Shown here one piece after another: positions 12,127-22,650 of a DNA stretch of 64,000 nt (positions are counted from its first letter, which is position 1; the number at the start of each line of letters is the position of its first letter). The stretch comes from Trochalopteron elliotii. Lineage: Eukaryota > Chordata > Aves > Passeriformes > Leiothrichidae. The stretch covers positions 46,525-110,524 of the forward strand of contig JANPWX010000154.1 in the NCBI GenBank assembly GCA_024734555.1, read 5' to 3'. The position numbers and the translations under genes are program-made. The notes beneath the pieces were generated by a model. It did no database searches and was not told the origin of the DNA. It saw nothing but the letters and a program-made list of their open reading frames with translations.

Positions 12127-12284
12127 ATTCAAAACTACTGAAAAAGGGGGACTTGGATCCAGATTTTTTGTGTTATTCCCTCCCTACTTTGAGTGACATT
12201 TTTCTAATCAAGTCCAAACTCATACCGAGATCCCATTCAGTTTCCTGGGGGTTTCTTATAGTGATTAAAATAATAAATAAATAA

Positions 12285-12490
12285 ATGTTCATGAGTTTTT
12301 TTGAGTTTTGGAGGTTTTTTTGTTGTTGGCTTGTGGGGGTTTTGTTTGTTTGTTTGGGTTTTTTGTGTGGGTTTTTTTGTGGTTTTTGTGGGGTTTTTTT
12401 TGGTTTTTTGGTTTTTTTTGTTGTTGTTTCTTTGTGGTTTTTTGGTTTTTTGTGGTTTGGGGTTTTTTTTTGTTTTTTTTTTAAATTTAA
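12285..12490. repeat. T/G-rich low-complexity tract
   Basis: About 200 bp built almost only of T and G (TTTTTTGTGG-like units). It creates artefact ORFs rich in F, G, V, L and C. The complementary strand is an A/C tract. Similar shorter tracts occur at 26750-26825 and 53300-53420. Confidence 0.9.
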
Positions 12491-12499
12491 TTTTCTCTT

Positions 12500-14032
12500 C
12501 TTATATAAGTGATGTTGAACTTTGCCATGCCTGTGCCATCCTCATGGGATTCTCCCAGCCCTGGGATTCAGGAATGCTCTGCCAGGACTGCAGAGCTTGT
12601 GCAGCACCAGAAACTTAATCCCAGTTTTTCTGGGAAAGGGGCAGCCCTGGAACAGCTGCATTTTGTGAGGCCTCATGGCAAAGTGCCTTCAGATAATGTT
12701 TTCATTGAGCTGCAAGACACCAAATCCATTCAAATAAAGTCCAGGGATGTTTGCCAGCCATGCAGCAACTTTATAATATTATAATATTATAATAATGGAA
12801 CTTCTTTCAAGTCCTGCAGTTTGCAGTGTTAAACTGAATGATCAATATTTTTTCACTAGAAAAGGCTTGTGGGATTTTATTGATGTGGGAGTGGCTTAAT
12901 TTTGACTGCAAATATTTCTTTGTAGCCAGAGTGGGTTAATTTTTGTGTGTTCAATATTACAGGCACGACTTGGGCTTGGACACTCTTCTCAGTGTATGTT
13001 CTACCTGGAAAGAAAATATATTTGCTTAATGGACAGGGAAATAAAGAATTTTTCTGCTGTCACATCTTATATTTTATGATCTCCTTTCTCAAATTCAGTC
13101 ATGTTTTCTTTCTGGAAGTATCCTAAAAGCTAATGAATACAAGGAAATTCAATTAGAGGAACTCTTCAATAACAAAAATAAATGTTCATGTCCAAGGGAG
13201 AGATAGAGTGTGATAAATAATCCAAGATGTATTTTACGTTAACTTCCAGGAAATTTTTTTGACAGTGGGGTTTAAAAATAGCATTTCAAATTGAGAACTT
13301 GACAGTGCATTTCATGATTTTGGAAGCCACCTCGCCTTATGTGATACTGGAATCTAATAACATAAATTGGAGTATTATATGTAAGTTGGAAAAATAATAA
13401 ATTGGAATAATGATATGACATAGAAGTTGGAATATTATGTTGGAATATAAATTTTACCCCTTGGAATATGTAATTTGAGGGAAGAATTTTTTAATTTTTT
13501 TTTTACTACTAAAAAGATTCTATAGCAACTTTTAAAAATGGACAGTCAAGTACATAATTTATTGAAAAATAGGAATACACTAATAGGGAATAAGCAAATG
13601 TAAGTTGACCATATCCAACCATTCAGTTGCTGCATTAAATGTGAAGGTTTTGCTTGATTAAAAAAATCAGATTTTTGTCTTTGGTTGTTGCTAAAGCACT
13701 GAGGATCTCCAGGTAGTGTCAGCCTGTAAATGTGGATTTCCAGGGCTGAGGTTTCCACTCCTTTTGTTGCACTTGGCTTGTGCCACTTGGTGTCTCAGCT
13801 TTCAGCATCTGCAGAAGGAAAATCCCCCCTGGAGCAGGAGGTTCTCAAACTGGGAGAGGTTTAATTGATCCTGGCTGGGTTTGGTTTGGGGGTAGAGGTG
13901 CCAGTTCTTGCCCTCAGTGTCTCTCTTGTGCAATCTGAACTTGCTCATCACAAGAACCCACGGACTGGGTGATGCTAAATTCATTTATTGGTCCTAAAAG
14001 TCAGTTCTTGGTGTCTGTTCCGTGTGTGGAGA
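12500..14032. other. Intronic sequence, nothing recognised
   Basis: No exon or named transposon seen. Short TATAATAT iterations occur near 12772-12795. Confidence 0.6.
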
Positions 14033-14072
14033 AGGGAATGGAGCTGGGAAGGGGCTGGAAAACAAATCCTGG
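14033..14072 (+). mobile_element. CR1 fragment, left part, interrupted by solo LTR
   Basis: GAAGGGAATGGAGCTGGGAAGG is CR1, and the same element resumes at 14560 with GGAGGAGAAGCTGAGGG. The last four bases, CTGG, are the target-site duplication of the LTR. Confidence 0.75.
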
Positions 14073-14559
14073 TGGTGCCTTGGGAAGGCTGACCTGAAAC
14101 AGAGACCAGAGACTGGACAGAGCTAAGAGAATAAAGTAGAGATTTATTAAAAGGCCTTTAAGGTACACCTTGGGCAGGACAAGAGCCTGACCAGGGCTAC
14201 ACCCAGGATGGACCCAAAATGGTCAAAAAATGGTCACAAAATGGTCACAAAATGGACAAACAGTCACGAGGTCTGACACTTTTATAAGTTTTGGTCCATT
14301 TGCACATTGGGGTTCAATTGTCCAATTCCAGCTCCAGGTGAGGCAGTCCCATCCTTCTTGTTTTCTCTCCTCAGCCCAGCCTTGTTTGTGATTTTGGGCC
14401 TGAACACTTGTCCCAGTTGTCCTTGGTGTGCAGCAGGAAAAGGATTTGTTTTGTGTCCCTGCTGTGTGCAGAGCTGAGTGACACTGACTGTGAGCTCAGA
14501 GCTGCAGCCCTGGGCAGCACAGAACCTGAAATACAGCCAAGATAAAAGTGAAGGTGTCA
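14073..14559 (-). mobile_element. Solo LTR, family A, copy 1
   Basis: 487-bp LTR bounded by TGGTGCCTT on the left and AAGGTGTCA on the right, with 4-bp target duplications CTGG at 14069-14072 and 14560-14563. It is oriented on the - strand; TTTATT at 14143-14148 is its AATAAA. It contains an extra tandem ACAAAATGGTC repeat at about 14216-14260. There is no internal retroviral coding region, so it formed by LTR-LTR recombination. A 4-bp duplication fits gammaretrovirus-like (ERV1) integration. Confidence 0.85.
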
Positions 14560-14704
14560 CTGGGAGGAGAAGCTGAGGGAGCTGGGAAAGGGGCTGAGCC
14601 TGGAGAAAAGGAGGTTCAGGGGGGACCTCATTGCTCCCCACAAGTCCCTGACAGGAGGGGCAGTGAGGGGCTCTGCTGGCAGGGAACAGGGACAGCAGGA
14701 GACA
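14560..14704 (+). mobile_element. CR1 fragment, middle part
   Basis: CR1 body continuing from 14072 (GAGCCTGGAGAAAAGGAGGTTC...). It stops at about GGGACAGCAGGAG and is broken a second time by the insert that follows. Confidence 0.75.
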
Positions 14705-15493
14705 CAGGATGGGGACACAGGCAAGGGGGCACTTGGGGATGAGGACATTAATTAAGTCTTAATACTTAATGTTAATGCCTAGTATTATTAATACATTATT
14801 AGAATAATAAATTCTATTATTACATTAATATAGTACATAATATGTATAATACATAATATAATTACGTATTATACTTAATGCATTATAGTAATATTGACAC
14901 TCAATTATTATATACTAGTTATATTTGTTATATTTTTAATATATTTTATATTATAAATATATAAAGTTTTGTGATAATAATAATAATAAATACATTATAA
15001 TAACAATTATAATAACATATATGCATTATGTTTTAATATTGTGTATATAATATTATATAAGTATAATGAATTAATTATACTTAATTATACTGAATTATTA
15101 CTTAATTATAATTAATGTGGTTGCATTTTTATTAATTAAGTATTGACAGGGACCCCACATAGACGTGTGCACAGCTGGGGACACACACCCACATGAGGAG
15201 GAACAGCCTAGGGACTCATGGATGGGGACAGAGCCCCACCCGCGGTGGCAGGGGACACAGGGACAGGACAGATGGATGCCAACATCCCAGCCAGGCAGGG
15301 CATGGGTGGCAGAGGGTGCCATGAGGGCTTTGGGGACACAGAGGCCACCCCAGTGCAGGCCCAGGAGCCTGTGCCCACACCACAGGGCCTTTGTCACCAA
15401 CTGGTGTCACCTGCTGATGGCAGAGCCCCAAATCCACAGAGGGACCCTTGAGGGGAGACACTGGGGGTCCCTGTGGGGCCGTGGGACACTCAG
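14705..15493. repeat. ~790-bp unclassified insert splitting CR1: GC-rich arms, AT core
   Basis: The left arm (14705-14743) and right arm (15146-15493) are G/C-rich and both repeat GGGGACAC-like words. Between them, 14744-15145 is almost pure A/T with many TAATTA and TAATAT units. CR1 order resumes at 15494 (ATTGCACCAGGGGAGG), so the block interrupts one CR1. I recognise no transposase or terminal repeat. It may be a minisatellite expansion or a non-autonomous element. Confidence 0.55.
14744..15145. repeat. ~400-bp near-pure A/T island
   Basis: Only scattered G/C residues occur in ~400 bp. It has many short palindromic TAATTA and ATTATAAT words, so cruciform or unpaired DNA is plausible. Confidence 0.9.
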
Positions 15494-15954
15494 ATTGCAC
15501 CAGGGGAGGCTCAGGGTGGAGATTGGGCAAGGAAATTTCCCTGGCAGAGTGGTCAGGCCTTGGGATGAGCTGCCCAGGGAGGTTTGCAGTCACTGTCTGG
15601 GGGAGTGTTCAGGAGGAGGCTGGAGGTGGCCCTTGGGGACAGGCTTTGGGCTGATGCTGGTGGCACTGGGCTGGCACTGGCTGATCCTCAGGGGCTCTTC
15701 CCACCTTGGCCATTCCATGGAATCCAAGCCAAAGGCACCTGCACATGCAGCAAATGTTCAGGGGGCCACAACTCACAATTCATCTGCTCCCAGACTCAAC
15801 AGCCTGAGGGCTGTCAGGAGTCTCCAGGATGGTCCCTCCCATCCAAAGGTCAGGTTCCTACAAAGCCAAAGGGATGGGATGAAGTTCAGGTGAGCTTTAG
15901 GGTGACAGTCTGGAGGTGGCCCTTGGGGACAGGCTTTGGGCTGATGCTGGTGGC
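15494..15954 (+). repeat. Duplicated CR1-based block, copy 1
   Basis: Identical by eye to 28522-28982, with a constant offset of 13028 and only two mismatches noticed (near 15563 and 15585). It comprises CR1 sequence to about 15720, then ~188 bp that I do not recognise as CR1 (15721-15908), then a second CR1 piece. A 44-bp CR1 segment occurs twice within the block (15621-15664 and 15911-15954), 290 bp apart. Confidence 0.92.
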
Positions 15955-15998
15955 CCTGGGTGATCCTCAGGGGCTTTTCCAGCCTTGACAATTCTGGG
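15955..15998 (+). mobile_element. CR1 tail after the duplicated block
   Basis: CTGATGCTGGTGGCCC...TTGACAATTCTGGGATTG. This is the end of the second CR1 piece, where the two copies of the block diverge. Confidence 0.75.
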
Positions 15999-18101
15999 AT
16001 TGTCCCAGTATTGGTGGGAATTTTGTGTGCAGGAGAGGTTTCCCCTGATGAATGGACTGCAAAGATGGAAGATGTGCTGTGTGATTGTTTTATTTCACCT
16101 GTTCTTGGCCTTTGAATTCCTTTTGTTCCATCGTTTGAGCCACCCCAGTGATGCCACCAGGAGTTACACAGACACAGAATGAAGGTCCCTGACCCAGAGT
16201 TTACAAATTGTGAATGAGACAAAGCCCTCCAAGGGCAGGATGGCTCTGGATGTTGGACAGAATGATAAAAAGGGAACACAAGGACTTTTTATTTGCTGCA
16301 ATGGAGAGGTTATCCCATAAAACAAGAGTGATAGGAAAATCAATTTTATTTCGTTTATGCTGGGTGGATAGGAGTGCAGTGTTCTCTCAGGTTAGTCTGA
16401 TGTTCCTGGTTGAAAAGTTGAAATTATTTATGGAGTACTTGTAGAAAAAGACATTTTTTAAAAAAATACGTGAAGGGAAAAGTATTTCCTCCCTTTTTTC
16501 CTTCTCAGTTATATTCCATGTTAAATATATTGTGCAAGGTGGAGGAGACAGACAGCTGCAAACAGTTGACATTTACAGCTGCAACTTTATTAATTCTGTG
16601 AAGAGTTGCTTGTTAAAATTCTCTTAGTGGAGAAAAGGAAAGATGATAATTTTTTTTTCTTCTGTCATCTTTCCTCTTTTAGATGCTTAACTCCTCTGTC
16701 ACAGCTGAAGAGTTTAAATGCCATTTTTAAATCTAAAATCTTCAATCTAAGATCTCTTCCTAGGCCAGACTGCTGAGGCTTCAGATCTGCCACAGCTTCA
16801 GTCATTTCCATTAATAATTTGGGTGACAGAATTGAAAGTTTCCTTATCAAAAACTCCTCTTTGTCAGGAGAATCCATAAGGCTGTGAAAGGATTTAAAAC
16901 TCAAATAAGTAACTCAGATAAATCAAAGTGTGGCACCAGATAATCAGATGCAAATCATTAAATGGAGTGAGAGTGGCTGAATATCAGTTCTCATGAGAAA
17001 TTCTGGAAGTTTGAGTGAGCAATCCAGTGTGTGTTAAAAATTAAATTCCTGCTGTAACAAAGGAGGTGAGGACTGGCACTAAAATTCATACAAAAGCGTT
17101 TAAAAATGTGCTAAAAATGTCAAGGTAATCCTTGCACTTCTACTCAGCACTGAGAGGATTTAACTGGAGTTACTGGCCCAGTTTTCAGCAGGAGGCTTCA
17201 AAAAATGTGGATTTGCTGGGCAAATACAGAGCACAGAGCAGGGAAAGGGAATGGTTCAGGGTGTAGGAAACATGATTCCTTACATGGGGAGAGTGGGAGA
17301 GCAAACAATTAATTGTGTTTTTTTCATCAAAAGAACGCAAGAACAGTGTCGAGAAACTCAGGGCATGGTACAGGAGGAAAGTGAATGAGCATTTCCCAAT
17401 TTTCAGTGGGAATGGGACAACATTCAACACAGAAATGCAGATGCCTTTAAATTTTGCCTTTAAAAATGGCTAGAGAAAGGAATTCTGTTGAAGTGAGCTG
17501 TTGTTTCTCCATCACGGTGAGTTCTTCTGAGTAGGGCAGAGGATCCTTCCAGCACTCTGTGGCTGTGGTGTAAAACTGTGTCAGAACTAACTCAGTTTTG
17601 TAGTGGGATTTCAGATTTCTCCATGCAGCTGGAGCTCATTTTTACCATGGATGTAAATCCTTGGGAGGTGCTAGAGCCGTGGATTTTTTACTTCACAAAC
17701 GTGAATAACTACTCATTTTTCTTTTATTCCACGTATTTATTCCTTTTATTAATTTGTTTCTCAGCAGTTTTGCATATCTGTGTCTGTAATTTCCCATTAA
17801 AATCATTCCTCCACATTTTTCTCCTTCTGCGGCCAAAGGAATTCTTTGCTGCATAATTCCCTAACCCTCGATAAAACCTCACTTCTTTCATTTTAAATAA
17901 AATACCACCTCACAACAACCTGTTTTTTAAGACATGTGGTGGCAAGGCTGAATGAGAAAGTGTCTTTTCTAAGCCTGTATTTTCCTTTTGCTTTATAGCT
18001 GAGTAATGCCCATTAAAAAATAGGTGAAGGAGGACCCAGAGATCTGCCAGGTGGTTAAAAAATTAATTTCTGATATCAATTATTACTCCATGAGCATTGA
18101 T
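15999..18101. other. Intronic sequence, nothing recognised
   Basis: About 2.1 kb of AT-leaning sequence with no exon or transposon that I can name. Confidence 0.6.
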
Positions 18102-18252
18102 TCCCCTTTGTCCTGTCACTCCAGCCCTTGGGAATTGCCTCTCTCCACGTTTCTTCTTGTATCCTTCAGGCCCTGCAAGGCCACCCTGAGCTCAGCCCAA
18201 AGCTTCTCCTGTCCAGGCTGAACAATCCCAATTTTTTCAGCCTTTCCTAAAC
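18102..18252 (-). mobile_element. CR1 fragment, internal
   Basis: Reverse CR1 segment, CCCTTGGGAATTGCCTCTC through CCAAAGCTTCTCCTGTCC. It lacks the 3' tail, unlike most copies here. Confidence 0.85.
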
Positions 18253-19140
18253 CAAAAAATGGTTTCTAGTAATACAGAATTACACTTTGACACTCTTTTA
18301 GTCAGTGTTTGGAAGCAATTCCTGGCTTTGGTGAGGTAATGCAAGAATCAAAGGCTTTTTTTTTTCTCTTTTATGCTCTTTGGGATATCCAGGTTTCATC
18401 CTCTGCTACGTGCAGATGTCATGGGACAGAAAAGTGTCAAAATGCCAAAAATCCAAGATAAATTCACCTTCCAACCCAAACCTTCTGTGGTTCTGTGGTG
18501 ACGCCTCCGACACCTCTCAGGATAGGAATGATTTGTACATGTTTTGTTTGTACATGTTGTATTTGTACAATATTTTATTGTTATCAATTTTCATTGTTAT
18601 ATTTTTATTGGGCTTTTTATTGTTCTATTTTATTTTAACCTCTCAGAAGGAGGAACTTCCAGCTTTTCTTCCTTGTGAAGAATTTAAATTAACAACGTTA
18701 CCTGGGAACTTTTAGGCCTTTTATTCTTTTATTTATTTATTAATTTTTTGCCCACCCTGACAAAGGAAATCCCCTCCTTGGGGCTTTGAGTATCAGCTGA
18801 ATTTTGTGTGAGCCTGTGCTTAAAATCCACATTATTTTTCTGGCTCTTCCTGGAGCCTGCCGAGGATGCTGTGGCCAGCAGCAAAGCAACTTCCTCATTT
18901 CCAAATCCAGCCTTAATCACCCATGAAATGAACTATTGGGAACTCTGCCTTGGGGCTGGCACAATATAAAAATATTTTAGCAACATATTTGGAAACAGAA
19001 CTTTTCTGTTCTTGCTTCAGATGCCTTTTGGAGCATTGGAGAAAAGCGCCGCGGGGCTTTAATACTGAATTTAGAAATCGTGGAATTTCTCTTGGCACTG
19101 GGAGGGGATGAAACTCTGCATTTTTTTTTTTGTGTGTTTT
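18253..19140. other. Intronic sequence, nothing recognised
   Basis: AT-rich, no recognised feature. A T tract lies at 19121-19131. Confidence 0.6.
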
Positions 19141-19800
19141 CNACTTATGTATATGGTAAACATCCCATCAGATCCAACAACACCTTTAAGAACTTAAAAT
19201 TCAATTAATAATTTTATTTATTAAAAATATTTTAAAATTATTGTTGAAAACATGTATATGGTAAACATCCCATCAGATCCAACAACACCTTTAAAAACTT
19301 AAAAACTTAAAATTTAATTAATATTTTTTTATTTATTAAAAATATTTTTAAATTATTGTTGAAAACTTATGTGTATGGTAAACATCCCATCAGATCCAAC
19401 AACACCTTTAAAAAGTTAAAATTTAATTTTTTTTTTATTTATTAAAAATATTTTAAAATTATTGTTGAGAACATGTATATGGTAAACATCCCATCAGATC
19501 CAACAACACCTTTAAAAAATTGAAATTGAATTCATGTTTTTTAATTTATAAAAAACATTTTACAATTATTGTTGAAAACTTATGTATATGGCAAACATCC
19601 CATCAGATCCAACAACACCTTTAATAAAATTTAATTAACAATTTTATTTATTAAAAATATTTTTAAATTATTGTTGAAAACTTATGTATATGGTAAACAT
19701 CCCATCAAATCCAACAACACCTTTAAAAAATCGAAATTGAATTCATATTTTTTTATTTATTAAAAGTATTTTTTAAATTATTGTTGAAAATAATATTCTA
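19141..19800. repeat. Minisatellite: ~108-bp unit, 6 copies plus partial
   Basis: The word GGTAAACATCCCATCAG (one copy GGCAAAC...) recurs at about 19155, 19260, 19377, 19481, 19590 and 19692. Spacings are 105, 117, 104, 109 and 102 bp. Each unit pairs a well-conserved half (GTATATGG to ACACCTTTAA) with an A/T half ending ATTATTGTTGAAAAC. Length differences fall in the A/T half. One N (19142) marks the left edge. Confidence 0.95.
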
Positions 19801-21631
19801 AATAAATAATATTCTAAAAATACTATTCTCTCCTTGCCAAACAAACGATTTCAAGTAATAGCTGCAATTTTAGGGCTCAATTGCCATTTCCTAAGAACTT
19901 TATTTTAAAACCAGCTCTCACTGAAACACTTTGAAACAAAAAAATACATTTTTTCCCCCCAAAGTTTGCCTTAAACTTCTCCTTAATCTCTTACATTATA
20001 ATTTATATTTACATTATTTATGTTATAAATTTCTCAGCGTTCCACCTCTACTTTTTTATTAGAGAAGGACTAAAAACCTGATCTTTTGTCTGTGGCAGTT
20101 TTTTGATTAAATTCTGTGTTTATTGACATGGAAGGAACGGGGTGTTTTCATTGCTTTTGCACAGCAAAACATTAATAATTTTATTTTTTTTTTCCCCAAA
20201 GATTTCACCTGTCACCATTCTTAATGGAAAAAAAAGCCTTGCAAGTGAAATAATTGTGCTTTACCTGCCAATTTATAAAGCCACAGTTGGGAGAAATTAG
20301 GAAGATTTGATTAAATGCCAAGTCACGTGTCCAATAACCACCTTCATGATGATGTTTGTACCATACCTGTCCCAAAAATCAGAATATGCACCAGCATTTA
20401 GGACTTTTAAAACCTTCTGTGTCCCATTTTTCAGTTAAATGGTGAGAGATGAGAATTTGGAAATTGAGGCTCAGGTGCTTTCGACCAAGGAAAACTGAGG
20501 TAGTGGAGAAACTGGCCTGAAATTTTGGTTAATTAAAATTAAATTTATTTATTTACATGAATTTTTTTTTTTTCAGAAAGGGGGTTAAACACAAGAAACA
20601 TCAGTGTGAAAACTTCCTCTTGTTTTAGTGTAGGAAAACTTGGGTGTGCCTTCAGAAAGAGGAGAATAATTAAAATTAGTTTTCAATTGGATTAAGACAA
20701 CTGGGAGTTTGCTGCACCCTTATGTTTACAGAAGTCACCAGAACCTAAATTTTGAGCACAATGGATGTTGCAGGCAGAAAATAAAAGAAATTAAAGCAAA
20801 TTGTGGGGAAAATAATCAAAGGTTTTAGAAGGTTCTCCTAAGTATAAGTTACTTCTGTGATTTTAAGTAAAGGTGAAACTTTTAATAAGATAAAGGAAAA
20901 AATATTAATTTAAATAAGCAAAATAATTGTTATTACTAATTTTTTTAGGTCTTTCACAGTTCCTTTACCAGGAATGGGATTTTTTTGGGATTGGAATGGG
21001 ATGTTGAAATGCTTTAATTTGTCCCACTTTGCAAGGCTCTGGGAAGGATCCTGGGAGGGCACCTCACACGATTCTTCTTTGTGCTCGTTTAATTATTAAA
21101 ATTAAAAACTAAAAATCCGAAATTAGAAATTAAAAAATCAAAATTAGAGGTGAAAATGTTTTATCCCATTTTAATTTATGTGGTAAATCCAGTGTCTTTT
21201 GTTCTCCATTGACCCCGTTGGAGTGGCTGTTTGGGAATGACTTCATCACTTCTCTGCTCAAACATGGCAACTGTGTAACACCCTCTGTGATTTAAGGCAG
21301 GAAATGAAGTGATGTCTTGGTGAATTGCAGAGGAATTGTCATAAGGAAATGTAATCACCCAGACTAGAAACTGGCCAGAATATCCCATTTAAATCACTGT
21401 GTGTGCACAAAGTTCTCACTTGGCTCTTTTATGTCAGAGGGAGCTCAGGGATATTGTATAAATTCACCTTCACCATGGGTTGTTTTTGAGATCCTCGTCT
21501 TTGTGGTGCTTCACGCTGTGAATTAGTGAATCCAGTGCTGATTTAAAATGGATTTGCCATTTGGCTGAAATGTTTCTTGCTTGTTCTGAGGTTTTTCTCA
21601 GAAAGTGACCAAATTTGAGCATTCTTAAAAT
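19801..21631. other. AT-rich intronic sequence, nothing recognised
   Basis: No exon, transposon or RNA gene recognised. Confidence 0.6.
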
Positions 21632-21790
21632 ATCACAGAATCATGGAATGGCTTGGGCTGAGAGGGACCTTAAAAATCATCCAGTTCCAACCTCCTTCCA
21701 TGGGCAGGGACACCTTCCACTGTCCCAGGCTGCTCCAAGCCCCAGTGTCCAACCTGGCCTTGGGCACTGCCAGGCAGTGCCCAACCTCAG
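21632..21790 (-). mobile_element. CR1 fragment, 3' tail
   Basis: Starts ATCACAGAATCATGGAATGG and runs through CCTTGGGCACTGCCAGG. Confidence 0.9.
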
Positions 21791-21989
21791 CCCAGAGTGT
21801 GACCCAAGAGTGTCCCAGCAGTTTGAAGAGGAGCTTCCACCTCTGGAGTTGATGCTGATCCAAAAACAATGGGAGAAATCAGCGTGTCTGTGCCTTTCCT
21901 GTCTTTTGTTGGAGATTTTGACTCCTTGAGGCAAAGGCTGTCCCTGTGAGGAGCTACAGATCCAGGGGAGAGACTTGATTGGGTTCATC

Positions 21990-22650
21990 ATAAAATCATG
22001 GAGTGGTTTGTGTTGGAAGGGACCTTAAAAATCATCCAATTCCAACCTCTTGCCATGGGCAGGGACACCTTCTACTGTCCCAGGCTGCTCCAAGCCCCAG
22101 TGTCCAGCCTGGCCTTGGGCACTGCCAGGGATCCAGGGGCAGCCACAGCAAATCTGGGAATTCCATCCCAGCTCCTCCCCACCCTCCCAGGGAAGGATTT
22201 TTTCCCAACATCCCACCTGAACTTGTCATTTCTCAGTTTGAGGCCATTCCCTGTGTCCTGTCCCTGCAGCCCTTGGGAATTGTCTCTCTCCAGGTTTGCT
22301 GGGGCTCCTTCAGGCCCTGCAAGGCCACCCTGAGCTCAGCCCAAAGCTTCTCCTGTCCAGGCTGAACAATGCCAGCTGTGCCAGCCTTTCCTCCCAGCAG
22401 AGCTGCTCCATCCCTCTGCTCATCCTGGAGCCTCCTCTGGACTCTCTCCTTGAGCTCCACGTCCTCCCTGTGCTGGGCCCCAGGGCTGGGGGCTCACCTG
22501 AGGGGGCACAGGGGAGACAATCCCCCCCTCTCTGTGGGGTTCAGGGCTGGGGCAGGTCCAGCTCTCATCCCCCCAGATCCTTCTCCCAGGGCTGCTCCAT
22601 CTCCTCATCCCAGCCTGGATTGATCCCAGGAGTTGCCCCACCCCAGGGTC
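21990..22650 (-). mobile_element. CR1 fragment, the longest in the window (~660 bp)
   Basis: Reads from the CR1 terminus (AAAATCATGGAGTGG) through the block also found at 33437 and 35042, then further 5' past CTTGAGCTCCACGTCCTCC to about GGATTGATCCCAGGAG. It gives several long artefact frames on both strands. Confidence 0.9.

Noticed and set aside
12285..12512. Hydrophobic ORFs rich in F, V, G and C considered as membrane proteins
   Set aside because: They translate T/G low-complexity DNA.
15165..15893. 242-codon + strand ORF
   Set aside because: Runs through CR1 and its insert; the same frame recurs at 28523-28921 as repeat sequence.
19141..19800. Regular repeat array considered as CRISPR
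   Set aside because: The whole unit repeats, including the would-be spacers; the host is a bird; it is a minisatellite.
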